In this document: one piece after another, positions 6,348 through 15,909 of the stretch
Layout: each line of letters opens with the position of its first letter
How positions within the stretch are numbered: the stretch's first letter is position 1
Assembly (NCBI GenBank): GCA_965267475.1
Contig: OZ254079.1
Location: 3,658,001-3,722,000 of the forward strand
From: JBCBKU01 sp965267475
GTDB taxonomy: Bacteria > Pseudomonadota > Alphaproteobacteria > Rhodobacterales > Rhodobacteraceae
Direction of reading: 5' to 3'
Length of the DNA stretch: 64,000 nucleotides
Position numbers and translations under genes: made by a program
The notes under the pieces: generated by a model
Databases searched by the model: none
What the model was told of the DNA's origin: nothing
Seen by the model: the letters and a program-made list of their open reading frames with translations, nothing else

Positions 6348-8546
6348 TCAGAAAAAGCTCTGTGGGTCGATATCGACGGTCAGGCGCACGTTCGAGCCAT
6401 ATCGGAACTGCGCCAGCCAGGTCCGGATCGCCTGCTGCACGGGCGCGGACTTCCCGGCCTTCACAAGAAGTCGGATCCGGTGGCGTCCGCGGATCCGCGC
6501 GATCGGCGCGGTGGCGGGCCCGAAGACCTCGGCGCCCACAGCGCGGATTGGCCCATCGGCCCGCGCCATCGCCTGACCCAAATCATGGATCTCGGCCAGA
6601 TCGGGCGAGGATAAGACAATCCCCGCCATCCTGCCGAAGGGCGGCACACCTGCCGCCTTCCGCTCGGCGGCCTCCGCCCGCCAGAACGCTTCTTCCTCGC
6701 CCGAAAGGATCGCCCGGATCACCGGATGCTCGGGCTGATAGGTCTGCAACATCGCAACCCCGGGCTTGTCCGCGCGCCCGGCCCGCCCAGCAACCTGACG
6801 GACCAGTTGAAACGTCCGCTCCGCCGCGCGCAGGTCCGACCCGTGCAGGGACAGATCGGCATCGATCACTCCCACCAGCGTCAAAAGCGGGAAGTTGTGA
6901 CCCTTCGCAACGATCTGTGTGCCGATGATGACATCGGCCTCGCCCGCGGCGATCGCCTCGATCTCGGACTTCAAGGCCCGGGTCGAGACAAACAGGTCCG
7001 ACGACAGCACTTTCACCCGCGCTTCGGGGAACAACACCGCCACCTCTTCGCCCAGCCGTTCAACCCCAGGGCCGACCGGGGCGAGCCGGTCCTCGGCCTC
7101 GCAGTTCGGGCAGGCTTTGGGGATCGGTTTCGTTTCCCCGCATTGATGGCAGATCAGACGCTTCTGGAACCGATGCTCGACCAGCCGCGCATCGCAATGA
7201 TCGCACCCGATCTGATGCCCGCAGGCGCGGCAGAGCGTCACAGGCGCATAGCCCCGGCGGTTCAGGAACAAAAGTGACTGCTCACCCCGGTCGATCCGCG
7301 CCCGAACCTCGCCTGCCAGTGCCTCGGACACCCATCGCCCGGAGGGCAGGCTTTCGGCGCGCATGTCGATGGCGGCCATCCTGGGCATGACCGCTTCGCC
7401 GAACCGCGTCGTCAGATCCAGCCGTGTGTACTTGCCGGCTTCGGCATTGGCCCAGCTTTCAAGCGACGGCGTGGCCGAGGCCAGAACCACATGCGCCCCG
7501 GTGATCGAGGCCCGCAACACCGCCATGTCCCGCGCATGGTAGTGCACGCCGTCTTCCTGCTTGTAGGACGTGTCATGTTCCTCATCCACGACGATCAGAC
7601 CCAGTTCGCGGAAGGGTAGAAACAGGGCGGATCGCGCTCCGACGACCAGTTGCGCCGAGCCCTCGCCCACCATGCGCCAGGCCCGTCGCCGCTCGGTCAT
7701 GGTCACACCCGAGTGCCATTCGGCCGGGCGCGCGCCGAACCGGTCTTCGACACGGGCCAGAAATTCCGCCGTCAGGGCAATCTCGGGCAACAGAACCAGC
7801 GCTTGCCGCCCCGCCTCCAGACAGGTGGCGACAGCCTCCATATAGACCTCGGTCTTGCCCGAACCCGTGACACCCCGCAGCAGTGACGTCCCATAGTCGC
7901 CACTGCGCAGTGCCGCCGTCAGATGATCGGCGGCGGCGCGTTGTTCGCCGGTCAGGGCCACCTGTGCCTGGCCCGGATCCAGGCGCGGATAGGGCAAATC
8001 GCGCGGGCTTTCCTCTTCCCGAACCGCATCGAAGGGCAAAAGCCCCTTCACGACCGAGGGCGAGACGCCCGCCGCATCGGCCAGTTCCCCAAGGGTGAAG
8101 GCCAGCCCGCCATAGTCTTCCAAGGTCTCGATCACCTTGCGGCGGGCCGGTGTCATGCGATCGGGCTGACCCGGGCCCGGCCGATAGATCTTGCGCATCG
8201 AGGGCGGATCGCCCAGCCCCGGCGACCGCGTGGCCAGGCGCAACATCGACGACAAAGGTGTCAGCGTATAGGCCGCCGCGCGGGTCAGGAACGACCGCAT
8301 CTCATCCCGCATGGGTGGAGCGTCCAGAACCCGGATCACCGACCGGACCTTGGCCAGATCATACCCGCCTTCGCCCGGACCCCAGACCACCCCCAGGACC
8401 TTGCGGGGCCCAAGCGGAACCTCAACAAAAGCCCCAGTCAGACAGCCGCCTTCGGGCGCCTTATAGTCAAGCGTCCGGTCCAAGGGCTGTGTCGTAATTA
8501 CCGCAATCAGCGCGCCTTCATCGAAAAACTGGACCTCTGACGTCAT
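6348..8546 (-). CDS. priA: Primosomal protein N' (replication restart helicase PriA)
   Basis: PriA is a 3'-to-5' DNA helicase that reloads the replisome at stalled or repaired forks. The 732-residue length fits. Visible parts are an N-terminal DNA-binding region (1-100), Walker A GVTGSGKTE (about residue 225), the Walker B variant DEEHD (about 320), and an eight-cysteine zinc region beginning CRACGHQIGCDHC and ending ACPNCEAE (about 430-480). The helicase motif VAGRAGRADKPG is also present. It is transcribed away from the transaldolase gene, with a 75-base shared upstream region. Confidence 0.97.
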   Translation of the reverse strand: MTSEVQFFDEGALIAVITTQPLDRTLDYKAPEGGCLTGAFVEVPLGPRKVLGVVWGPGEGGYDLAKVRSVIRVLDAPPMRDEMRSFLTRAAAYTLTPLSSMLRLATRSPGLGDPPSMRKIYRPGPGQPDRMTPARRKVIETLEDYGGLAFTLGELADAAGVSPSVVKGLLPFDAVREEESPRDLPYPRLDPGQAQVALTGEQRAAADHLTAALRSGDYGTSLLRGVTGSGKTEVYMEAVATCLEAGRQALVLLPEIALTAEFLARVEDRFGARPAEWHSGVTMTERRRAWRMVGEGSAQLVVGARSALFLPFRELGLIVVDEEHDTSYKQEDGVHYHARDMAVLRASITGAHVVLASATPSLESWANAEAGKYTRLDLTTRFGEAVMPRMAAIDMRAESLPSGRWVSEALAGEVRARIDRGEQSLLFLNRRGYAPVTLCRACGHQIGCDHCDARLVEHRFQKRLICHQCGETKPIPKACPNCEAEDRLAPVGPGVERLGEEVAVLFPEARVKVLSSDLFVSTRALKSEIEAIAAGEADVIIGTQIVAKGHNFPLLTLVGVIDADLSLHGSDLRAAERTFQLVRQVAGRAGRADKPGVAMLQTYQPEHPVIRAILSGEEEAFWRAEAAERKAAGVPPFGRMAGIVLSSPDLAEIHDLGQAMARADGPIRAVGAEVFGPATAPIARIRGRHRIRLLVKAGKSAPVQQAIRTWLAQFRYGSNVRLTVDIDPQSFF

Positions 8547-8621
8547 GCAACGGGTTCCGGCGCGCCCGGCCTTCCGTTAAGTAATCCACAGGCCCGATCC
8601 GGGACACCTGGGGAAGAAAGA

Positions 8622-9275
8622 ATGAAGTTTTTTGTGGACACCGCCGATGTGGCGGCCATTGCGGAATTGAATGAGCTTGGCATGGTTGATGGGGTCACGA
8701 CGAACCCGTCCCTGATCAAGAAGTCCGGCCGCGACATCAAGGAAGTCACCAAGGAAATCTGCGATCTGGTCGATGGGCCGGTCTCAGCCGAGACGGTCGC
8801 GCTTGACGCCGAAGGCATGGTTGCCGAAGGGCGCGAGCTTGCGAAGATCGCTGACAACATCACCATCAAGGTCCCGCTGACCTGGGATGGTCTGAAAGCC
8901 TGCAAGATCCTGTCGGGCGAAGGGCGGATGGTCAACGTGACCCTCTGTTTCTCGGCAAATCAGGCGCTTTTGGCCGCAAAGGCCGGAGCAACATTCATTT
9001 CACCGTTTATCGGACGGGTCGATGATCTCAACCTGGATGGTATGGAACTGATCGCCGACATCCGCGAGATCTACGACAATTATGCATTCGAGACCGAGAT
9101 TTTGGCCGCGTCGATCCGCACGGTCAACCACATGAGCGAAGCTGCCAAGATTGGTGCTGATGTGGCGACGGCACCTCCGGGTGTCATCAAGAAAATGGCG
9201 GATCATGTGCTGACAGATAAAGGTTTGGCTGCGTTTCTGGCCGATTGGGAAGACACGAAGCAGAGCATTCTGTGA
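8622..9275 (+). CDS. tal: Transaldolase, short MipB/TalC type
   Basis: This 217-residue aldolase belongs to the short transaldolase / fructose-6-phosphate aldolase subfamily of the pentose phosphate pathway. The Schiff-base lysine is K83 in TIKVPLTWDG, D6 lies in FVDTAD, and TTNPSL (26-31) and ATAPP are further family motifs. The related fructose-6-phosphate aldolase cannot be excluded from sequence alone, but alphaproteobacterial proteins of this kind are usually transaldolases. GGGAAGAAAGA precedes the ATG. The DUF484 gene follows after 34 bases on the same strand. Confidence 0.92.
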   Translation: MKFFVDTADVAAIAELNELGMVDGVTTNPSLIKKSGRDIKEVTKEICDLVDGPVSAETVALDAEGMVAEGRELAKIADNITIKVPLTWDGLKACKILSGEGRMVNVTLCFSANQALLAAKAGATFISPFIGRVDDLNLDGMELIADIREIYDNYAFETEILAASIRTVNHMSEAAKIGADVATAPPGVIKKMADHVLTDKGLAAFLADWEDTKQSIL

Positions 9276-9309
9276 TGCCCTGTCCTCGTGATTTGGGGGA
9301 ACGGAACCA

Positions 9310-10020
9310 ATGAACGCAACGATGAAGAACCCGGTCGATGACCTCCGGGATCTGATCCTGTCGCATCCCGACCTGATCCTTGAGGATCCGGACGTGATGC
9401 GGGCACTGATCTCTGCCAATGGCCAGGCGCAGGGCGGCAATGTCGTCGATCTGCGCGGCGTGGCGATGGAACGGCTTGAGGCGCGGCTGGACCGCCTTGA
9501 GGACACCCATCGCAGTGTGATCGCCGCAGCCTATGAAAACCTTGCCGGGACCAATCAGGTCCACCGCGCGATCCTTCGGATGCTTGAACCTGCTGAGTTC
9601 GAGACCTTTCTGAACGATCTCGACGGTGAAGTGGCCGATATCCTGCGCGTCGACTGCGCCAAGCTGGTGCTTGAGACCGGGGAACCGGGCGAATTCCAGG
9701 CGCTGCAAAAAGTGCGCGACGTGGTCAAACTGGCCGCGCCGGGCTTCATCGACGATTACCTGACACGCGGGCGGAACGTGCCGATCCGGCAGGTCACGTT
9801 GCGCCAAGTTATGGGCGATGACAGCCGCCTTTTCGGCGATGGCGGCGAATGGATCCGGTCCGAGGCCTGCCTGAAGGTGGATCTGGGCCTTGGCAAGCAA
9901 GGCGCGCTTCTGGTTCTTGGCTCAGAGGATCCGCACCACTTCGCACCGGCCCAGGGCGGCGATCTTCTCGCCTTCTTCGGCGGCGTCTTCGAACGCGCAA
10001 TGCGCCGCTGGTTGGCGTGA
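9310..10020 (+). CDS. DUF484 family protein
   Basis: This 236-residue protein has an N-terminal helical region with a heptad-like stretch (MERLEARLDRLEDTHR, about residues 53-68). A GAF-like C-terminal domain ends RAMRRWLA. DUF484 genes typically lie just before xerC, as here, where the gap is ten bases. The role is not defined biochemically; the coupling suggests a link with chromosome dimer resolution or its regulation. The ATG at 9310 follows GGGGAACGGAA. Confidence 0.88.
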   Translation: MNATMKNPVDDLRDLILSHPDLILEDPDVMRALISANGQAQGGNVVDLRGVAMERLEARLDRLEDTHRSVIAAAYENLAGTNQVHRAILRMLEPAEFETFLNDLDGEVADILRVDCAKLVLETGEPGEFQALQKVRDVVKLAAPGFIDDYLTRGRNVPIRQVTLRQVMGDDSRLFGDGGEWIRSEACLKVDLGLGKQGALLVLGSEDPHHFAPAQGGDLLAFFGGVFERAMRRWLA

Positions 10021-10030
10021 CGGGGCGGGT

Positions 10031-10984
10031 TTGACCGACGCGCCCAAGGCGCAATTTCTCGCCCCGGCGCTGACCGGGGCGCTTTCAGATTGGCAGGCCC
10101 ACCTATCGGGCGTCGAAGGGCGCGCGGCCAATACGGTTGCGGCCTATGGCAAGGACGTCGCGGGCTTTCTGGGGTTCCTGCAAGGGCATCTTGGGAACCA
10201 GCAGGGCTTTGCGGGCCTGCGCGCGGTCGGCACGTCCGACATGCGTGCCTGGATGGCGGCGCTGCGGGGTCAGGGTGTGGGCGCGCGGTCGCTTGCCCGG
10301 GCGCTCTCGGCTGTGAAGTCCTTTTATCGCTGGCTCGGCGACCGGGAAGGCTTTGATCCCAGTGTAGTTCTCGCGGTCAAAGGGCCTGCCTATAAAAAGA
10401 AACTACCCCGCCCCGTGGCGCCCGAAGCGGCCCGCGACATGCTGGGCGCAGTGACCGAAACCGACGAGGCCTGGGTCGGCGCCCGCGATCTGGCCGTATT
10501 GTCGCTTCTCTACGGCTGTGGGCTCAGGATATCCGAGGCGCTTGGACTGACCGGCGCGGCGCATCCATTGCCCGAGGTTCTCAGGATTCGCGGCAAAGGC
10601 GGGAAAGAGCGGTTGGTCCCGGTGATCCCGGCCACGCGCGACGCGGTGTCGGCCTATGTGCGACTTTGCCCCATGGAACTGGATCCCGACGCGCCACTCT
10701 TTCGCGGGGTGCGTGGCGGGCCGCTAAACCCGCGCATTGTGCAAAAGGCGATGGCGCGGGCACGCCAGGCGCTTGGGTTGCCGTCGACGGCCACACCCCA
10801 TGCGCTGCGCCATTCCTTTGCCACGCATCTTCTGTCCGCGGGCGGCGATTTGCGCGCGATCCAGGAACTTCTCGGCCATGCGTCGCTGTCGACGACCCAG
10901 GCCTATACCGAGGTCGACGCCGCCCGCCTGATCGAGGTCTATGATCAGGCGCACCCCCGGGCCAAACCATCAGATCAGAAGTGA
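10031..10984 (+). CDS. xerC: Site-specific tyrosine recombinase XerC
   Basis: XerC acts with XerD at dif to resolve chromosome dimers. The 317-residue protein has an N-terminal SAM-like domain (about 10-110). Its catalytic domain carries the full set of family residues: R166 (GLRISE), K189 or K192 (GKGGKER), H257 and R260 (HALRH), H283 (GHASL) and nucleophile Y292 (TQAYT). I chose the TTG at 10031, ten bases after the DUF484 stop and preceded by GGGGCGGG; no ATG or GTG fits before conserved sequence begins, and the longer open frame lies inside DUF484. XerD is excluded mainly by the neighbour gene. Its last 15 bases overlap the convergent ogt gene. Confidence 0.92.
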   Translation: MTDAPKAQFLAPALTGALSDWQAHLSGVEGRAANTVAAYGKDVAGFLGFLQGHLGNQQGFAGLRAVGTSDMRAWMAALRGQGVGARSLARALSAVKSFYRWLGDREGFDPSVVLAVKGPAYKKKLPRPVAPEAARDMLGAVTETDEAWVGARDLAVLSLLYGCGLRISEALGLTGAAHPLPEVLRIRGKGGKERLVPVIPATRDAVSAYVRLCPMELDPDAPLFRGVRGGPLNPRIVQKAMARARQALGLPSTATPHALRHSFATHLLSAGGDLRAIQELLGHASLSTTQAYTEVDAARLIEVYDQAHPRAKPSDQK

Positions 10985-11425
10985 CGCCGCCCCTTCGTGC
11001 TTAAGAAGCGCGACCTTTGCCTCGATCCCGCCCCCGCCCGAGAACCCGCCAAGCCCGTTTGCGGCAAGCACGCGATGGCAGGGGATCAGAATGGGCACCG
11101 GGTTCGCGCCGCAGCACTGCCCGATCGCCTGCGCCGGCATCCCCAAATCACTGGCCAGATCCCCATAGGTCCGCGTTTCGCCGTAAGGGATCGCCCGCAA
11201 GGCATCGGCGAAGCGTTGCTGGGTTTCGGATCTTTGCGGCGCGATCGGAATGCTGAAGTCGCGCAAGGTACCGTCGAAATAGGCCCGAAGCTGATCGACC
11301 GCCTCGGCCAGAACGCCGGTCGGCTGCCCCATGGGCCCTTCGCGCCATTCCAGCCGCAACAGCGCGCCATCCTTGACGGTCAGCGTCAGAGGCCCCACCG
11401 GGCTGCTGATCGAAATGCTTTCCAT
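10970..11425 (-). CDS. ogt: Methylated-DNA--protein-cysteine methyltransferase
   Basis: This 151-residue suicide enzyme repairs O6-methylguanine. The acceptor cysteine is C116 in the canonical PCHRV motif (115-119). The helix-turn-helix part runs through GETRTYGDLASDLG, and the segment after the active site is GGFSGGGGIEAK. The ATG at 11425 starts at MESISISSPVGPL, matching the family start; the longer frame has no support. It is convergent with xerC and divergent from pcs, with about 80 bases between the two starts. The symbol ogt is used in the broad sense, because ada-type regulatory domains are absent. Confidence 0.94.
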   Translation of the reverse strand: MESISISSPVGPLTLTVKDGALLRLEWREGPMGQPTGVLAEAVDQLRAYFDGTLRDFSIPIAPQRSETQQRFADALRAIPYGETRTYGDLASDLGMPAQAIGQCCGANPVPILIPCHRVLAANGLGGFSGGGGIEAKVALLKHEGAASLLI

Positions 11426-11503
11426 ACCACGTTTCTCGGTCTCCGGAGCACGCACCGCAAGGATCGATTTGCCCCCCAAGGCGGATTGCGTCATGACGGT
11501 TCC

Positions 11504-12199
11504 ATGACACCCAAACTCCAGGCCATGGGCGTGCACCTCTTTACCGCGACGGGCGCGGTTTTCGCCATGCTCGCCCTTCTGGCTGCGGCGGAAGCGAAAT
11601 GGAGCATGATGTTTCTCTGGCTGGTGGTCGCCTTCGCCGTCGACGGCGTTGACGGGCCCATGGCGCGGCGTTTCGACGTCAAGACCAATGCGCCGCAGAT
11701 CGATGGGGCGCTTCTGGACCTGATCATCGACTACCTGACCTATGTCTTCATCCCCGCCTTCGCACTGTTCGCATCCGGGCTTTTGCCCGGTTGGACTGGC
11801 TGGACCGCAATCATCGTGATCACCTTCTCAAGCGCGCTTTACTTCTCGGACACGCGGATGAAAACGAAGGATAATTCCTTTTCTGGCTTCCCGGCCTGCT
11901 GGAACATGGTGGTGATCGTGCTGTTTTCGATCGAACCGAATTTCTGGGTTAGCCTGGCCATCGTGGTGGCCCTTGCCATCGCCATGTTCCTGCCGGTCAA
12001 ATTCATTCACCCGGTGCGAACACCACGGTGGCGCGCCCTCAGCATGCCGGTCATCCTGGCCTGGACCATCTTTGCGGGCTGGGCCGCCTGGGTCGATTTC
12101 GACCCGCAAAGCTGGGCGATCTGGGGACTGGTCGCGACATCCTGCTATCTGGTATTTGCCGGGTTGATACAGCAGATCCTTTACCGCGAAGCACTCTAA
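11504..12199 (+). CDS. pcs: Phosphatidylcholine synthase
   Basis: This 231-residue integral membrane enzyme condenses choline with CDP-diacylglycerol to give phosphatidylcholine. The CDP-alcohol phosphatidyltransferase motif is present as D50-G-x2-A54-R55, then twelve residues, then G68-x3-D72-x3-D76. The longer central spacing, compared with the usual eight residues, is typical of bacterial Pcs. About seven or eight hydrophobic helices follow. Pcs is confined mainly to bacteria that associate with eukaryotes or take up choline, including many Rhodobacterales. The ATG at 11504 is used, with the longer upstream frame discarded as an antisense overlap of ogt. An intergenic repeat follows the stop. 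Confidence 0.92.
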   Translation: MTPKLQAMGVHLFTATGAVFAMLALLAAAEAKWSMMFLWLVVAFAVDGVDGPMARRFDVKTNAPQIDGALLDLIIDYLTYVFIPAFALFASGLLPGWTGWTAIIVITFSSALYFSDTRMKTKDNSFSGFPACWNMVVIVLFSIEPNFWVSLAIVVALAIAMFLPVKFIHPVRTPRWRALSMPVILAWTIFAGWAAWVDFDPQSWAIWGLVATSCYLVFAGLIQQILYREAL

Positions 12200-12228
12200 C
12201 CGGCCTGTCCAGTCACGCCCATTGCGCT

Positions 12229-12250
12229 TTCATCTTGGCAAAAATACTCA
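12229..12250 (+). repeat. Copy 2 of the TTCATCTTGGC 3'-flanking repeat
   Basis: TTCATCTTGGCAAAAATACT starts 29 bases after the pcs stop codon. It is the longest of the three copies seen in the window, and it lies between the convergent genes pcs and ileS. Confidence 0.65.
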
Positions 12251-12303
12251 AACCCCTCCGCCGCAATTCGCAAAGCCGCTGCCAATTGCATCCACACCCG
12301 TGC

Positions 12304-12337
12304 AAAAGGCGGCCCGAGGAGAAGGCCAGGGGCCGCC
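12304..12337 (-). terminator. Rho-independent terminator of ileS
   Basis: Read on the minus strand, GGCGGCCC and GGGCCGCC form a perfect 8-bp stem around a 14-base loop, followed by TTTT. It lies about 35 bases after the ileS stop codon. The short T run makes it a moderately convincing terminator. Confidence 0.7.
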
Positions 12338-12370
12338 GACGAGAGAAAGGAATGCGCAGAGCGCGGCATT

Positions 12371-15322
12371 TCAGGTCAGCGCAGCATCGCAGCGCGCGCA
12401 GGTGCCGGGATGGGCATGGGTTCCGACATCCGGCAGGATCTTCCAGCACCGCTGGCATTTGTCGCCATCGGCCTTCTCGAAAACCACGCCGACGCCTTCG
12501 ACCTCGGGCAACCGAAAGGCCTCTGGTGGCAGCGGATCGCCGGTCAACACAATGCCCGACGTGATGCAGATATCCGCGAAGGGCAAGGATCTGACCTGAG
12601 CAAGCGCCTCTTCATCGCGGACATGCACGACAGGCCCGGCCTCAAGCGAAGCGCCGATCACCTTGTCCTGCCGCTGGATTTCCAGCGCCGCCGTCACAAC
12701 CCGGCGCACCTTGCGGACCGATGCCCATTTCGCCGCCAGGGGCTCGTCCAGCCAATCGGCCGGCGTGTCCGGGAAGTCCTGCAAATGCACGGAACTCTCA
12801 TCCCCCGGGAACCGGTCGAGCCACACATCTTCCGCCGTGAAGACCAGGATCGGGGCGATCCAGGTGGTCAGCCGGTGGAACAGCATATCCAACAAGGTCC
12901 GCGCGGCCCGACGCTCCGGCGTGTCCCCGTCGCAATACAAAACATCCTTCCGGATATCGAAATAGAACGACGACAGATCCAGCGTCGCAAAGTTGAAGAT
13001 CGCCTGGAACACGCCCTGGAAGTCGAACGCGGCATAGCCCGTGCGTACCTGATGGTCGAGTTCCGCCAACCGGTGCAGCACCCAGCGTTCAAGCTCTGGC
13101 ATATCCGCCGGTGCGACACGGTCCGCTTCGGTGAACCCCGCCAGATTGCCCAGCATGAACCGCATGGTGTTTCGCAATCGGCGATAACTGTCGGCCACCC
13201 CCTTCAGGATCTCGGGCCCGATCCGCTGGTCCGAAGTGTAATCGGTCTGCGCCACCCATAGCCGCAAGATATCCGCGCCGTATTGCTTGACGATCTCCTC
13301 GGGCACGATGGTGTTGCCGATGGACTTGGACATCTTCAGGCCCTTTTCATCGAGCGTCATGCCATGGGTCACGACGTTCCGATAGGGCGCGCGACCGACC
13401 GTCCCGCAGGCCTGCAAAAGAGAAGAATGGAACCAGCCTCGATGCTGGTCGGTGCCTTCCATATAGACATCCGCGATCCCGTCTTCGGTCCCGTCATCCC
13501 GGTCCCGCAGGACAAAGGCATGGGTCGAGCCGCTGTCGAACCAGACATCCAGGATGTCATCGACCTTTTCATAGTCTTCCGGGTTTGCGTCGTTGCCAAG
13601 AAAGCGCTCTTTCGCGCCAGGCTTGTACCAGGCATCGGCGCCTTCGGCCTCGAATGCCTCCAGAATCCGGGCGTTGACCGCTTCGTTCCTCAAAAGAAAA
13701 TCCGGATCGTCCGGCTTGGCCCCGATCTTGACGAAACAGGTCAGCGGCACGCCCCAGGCGCGCTGGCGCGACAAGACCCAGTCGGGCCGTGTCTCGATCA
13801 TGGAATAAAGCCGGTTCCGCCCGGTCTTGGGCGTCCACTTCACCAGCTGATCAATGGAATTCAGCGCCCGCTCCCTGATCGTCGTCCCATGGGAGTCCTG
13901 CCCGTCGCCGACCTCTTGGTCGATGGCCGCGAACCATTGCGGCGTATTGCGATAGATCACCGGCGCCTTCGACCGCCAGGAATGGGGATAGCTGTGCTTG
14001 ATCTTGCCACGCGCAAGAAGCCCGCCCACCTCGACCAGCTTGTCGATGACGGCCTTGTTCGCATCGCCCTCGCCGCCCTTGCGTGACAGGATGTATTTGC
14101 CGCCAAAGAAGGGAAGATCTTCGCGGAAGCTGCCGTCTTCCATCACGTTATAGGTGATGACCTCGCGCAGCATGCCGAGATCGCGGTAAAGCTCGAACTC
14201 TTCCATGCCGTGGGATGGAGCGCAGTGGACAAAGCCGGTGCCTTCCTCGTCCGAGACGAAATCGGCGGCGCGAAAATCGCGAATGTCATCCCATTCGCCA
14301 TTGGACCCCTCGGCGCCCTTCAACGGGTGTTCAAGGCCAAGGCCCGACAGCTCGTCGGCGCTCACATCACGCAGGCGGCGATACATGGTGTCGTCAAGTC
14401 GCGCCTTGGAAAGAACATCTGCCGCCATCTTGTCGGCCAGGATGTACCTGTTACCGATCCGCGCCCAGCAGTCCTCGGGCCGGCCCGTGATCTCATAAAG
14501 GCCGTAAGACACGTCCTCGCCGTACACGACCGCCTTGTTGGACGGGATGGTCCAGGGGGTGGTCGTCCAGATGATGACGTAGGACCCATCGAGATCCGAC
14601 AGCGGCTGAACCTGTCCCACGTCCCCTGTCACAGCCGGCGTGGTTTCGTTCAACAGAACTCGGAACTTCACCCAGATCGTGAAGCTTTCCTTGTCGTGAT
14701 ATTCGACCTCGGCCTCGGCCAGCGCCGTCTTCTCAATCGGCGACCACATCACGGGTTTTGACCCCTGATAGAGCGTCCCGTTCATCAGGAAGGTCTGAAA
14801 TTCCTCGGCAATCACCCGCTCGGCGTGGAAATCCATCGTGAGATAGGGATCCGCCCAGTTGCCTGTCACGCCAAGACGCTTGAACTCGTCCCGCTGGATA
14901 TCGACCCATCCGGCCGCAAAGTCGCGGCATTCCTTCCGGAACTCGACGACATCCACATCGTCCTTGTTCCGGCCTTTCTTCCGATACTGTTCCTCGATCT
15001 TCCATTCGATGGGCAGACCGTGACAGTCCCAGCCCGGCACATAGCGGCTGTCGAACCCCATCATCTGATGGGACCGGACGATGATGTCCTTGATCGTTTT
15101 GTTCAGCCCGTGCCCGATATGCAGATGCCCGTTGGCATAGGGCGGCCCGTCATGCAGCGTGAAGGGCGCCCGCCCGGTCTTTTCGCGCAGGCGGTCATAG
15201 ACGCCGATCTTCTCCCAATGCGCCAGCCAGCCGGGCTCGCGATTAGGCAGCCCGGCCCGCATCGGAAAATCCGTCTGGGGCAGGTTCAGCGTATCTTTAT
15301 AGTCAGGGGTATCGGCGCACAT
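12371..15322 (-). CDS. ileS: Isoleucyl-tRNA synthetase
   Basis: This 983-residue class I aminoacyl-tRNA synthetase charges tRNA-Ile. The ATP-binding motif HIGH is at 68-71 (HLHIGHGLN), and KMSKS is at about residue 662 (GLKMSKSIGN). The CP1 editing domain lies between them. The C-terminus carries a zinc-binding module, CQRCW and CARCD, typical of the bacterial-type enzyme. The length is as expected, slightly longer than in E. coli. The next gene upstream is more than 360 bases away, so it is probably transcribed alone. Confidence 0.98.
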   Translation of the reverse strand: MCADTPDYKDTLNLPQTDFPMRAGLPNREPGWLAHWEKIGVYDRLREKTGRAPFTLHDGPPYANGHLHIGHGLNKTIKDIIVRSHQMMGFDSRYVPGWDCHGLPIEWKIEEQYRKKGRNKDDVDVVEFRKECRDFAAGWVDIQRDEFKRLGVTGNWADPYLTMDFHAERVIAEEFQTFLMNGTLYQGSKPVMWSPIEKTALAEAEVEYHDKESFTIWVKFRVLLNETTPAVTGDVGQVQPLSDLDGSYVIIWTTTPWTIPSNKAVVYGEDVSYGLYEITGRPEDCWARIGNRYILADKMAADVLSKARLDDTMYRRLRDVSADELSGLGLEHPLKGAEGSNGEWDDIRDFRAADFVSDEEGTGFVHCAPSHGMEEFELYRDLGMLREVITYNVMEDGSFREDLPFFGGKYILSRKGGEGDANKAVIDKLVEVGGLLARGKIKHSYPHSWRSKAPVIYRNTPQWFAAIDQEVGDGQDSHGTTIRERALNSIDQLVKWTPKTGRNRLYSMIETRPDWVLSRQRAWGVPLTCFVKIGAKPDDPDFLLRNEAVNARILEAFEAEGADAWYKPGAKERFLGNDANPEDYEKVDDILDVWFDSGSTHAFVLRDRDDGTEDGIADVYMEGTDQHRGWFHSSLLQACGTVGRAPYRNVVTHGMTLDEKGLKMSKSIGNTIVPEEIVKQYGADILRLWVAQTDYTSDQRIGPEILKGVADSYRRLRNTMRFMLGNLAGFTEADRVAPADMPELERWVLHRLAELDHQVRTGYAAFDFQGVFQAIFNFATLDLSSFYFDIRKDVLYCDGDTPERRAARTLLDMLFHRLTTWIAPILVFTAEDVWLDRFPGDESSVHLQDFPDTPADWLDEPLAAKWASVRKVRRVVTAALEIQRQDKVIGASLEAGPVVHVRDEEALAQVRSLPFADICITSGIVLTGDPLPPEAFRLPEVEGVGVVFEKADGDKCQRCWKILPDVGTHAHPGTCARCDAALT

Positions 15323-15687
15323 GGCGGGCGCTCCTTGAGTGTCGAGATGTCATCTAAAGCGGTGCGGCGCGGGGGTCCAGACGCCTTTGGCCGGCGCCTC
15401 TGATCGTCAAGACGCCGGGGATATAATTCGACCGATAATCGCAAATCCTGCCATGGGCGCGCTCTTACCCAGAACCGTGCCGCATCGCAAGCCGCCTCTC
15501 ACACGCGCCTGGGGTTTGGGGCAGCGCCCCAAGGCCCGCGCGGCCCGAGCGCAAATGCATCGAATGCGCCGAAGGCGCTCATCCAGGTCACGACCGCGGA
15601 TCCTGACGCATGCGGTACGACATGGGCCGATGGCCCCGTCGAACGCTCTAACCTTGCCTCACATCGAAAGGCGAAAGGACACCAAAC
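15323..15687. other. Gene-poor stretch with a composite hairpin repeat
   Basis: No gene could be supported in these 365 bases; the open frames lack start signals and family features. The stretch should hold the ileS promoter (left part) and the promoter of the small gene at 15688. Its centre contains a hairpin-rich element (15516-15578) described separately. Confidence 0.6.
15516..15578. repeat. Composite hairpin element, copy A
   Basis: TTGGGGC and GCCCCAA (15516-15532) form a perfect 7-bp stem with a three-base loop. It is followed 33 bases later by GCGCC-GAA-GGCGC (15566-15578), a mini-hairpin with a GAA triloop. The same two-part arrangement occurs at 46782-46849, which marks it as a dispersed intergenic repeat rather than a chance structure. 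Confidence 0.55.
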
Positions 15688-15909
15688 ATGGGCAGCAAAC
15701 CACACCGACCGAACCGGCGCCGATTGGGCATCGTGCTGACCGGCGCAGTAATCCTAGGGCTCAGCGCGGCATGGATACAGTCCGAAAGCGCGCGCGCCGA
15801 ATGCCTGCACAACATTCATGTCAGCCTGATGCCCATGGAAGGCGAAAGCAGTCGCCAGCTAATGGCCCGTGAAACCGCCTATGCGCGGCAATCCTGCGAC
15901 GGCTTCTAG
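15688..15909 (+). CDS. Small exported or membrane-anchored hypothetical protein
   Basis: The 73-residue product has a basic start (KPHRPNRRR), a hydrophobic stretch (about residues 14-30, LGIVLTGAVILGLSAAW) and a short polar tail with two cysteines (C39 and C70) that could form a disulphide in the periplasm. AAAGGA precedes the ATG by eight bases. Its stop overlaps the convergent YcjF-like gene by four bases. The family is not recognised. Confidence 0.6.
   Translation: MGSKPHRPNRRRLGIVLTGAVILGLSAAWIQSESARAECLHNIHVSLMPMEGESSRQLMARETAYARQSCDGF

Noticed and set aside
10997..11503. Extension of the pcs reading frame over the ogt gene on the plus strand
   Set aside because: The region is the reverse of ogt, whose catalytic PCHRV motif is clear. 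The phosphatidyltransferase family starts at the ATG at 11504.
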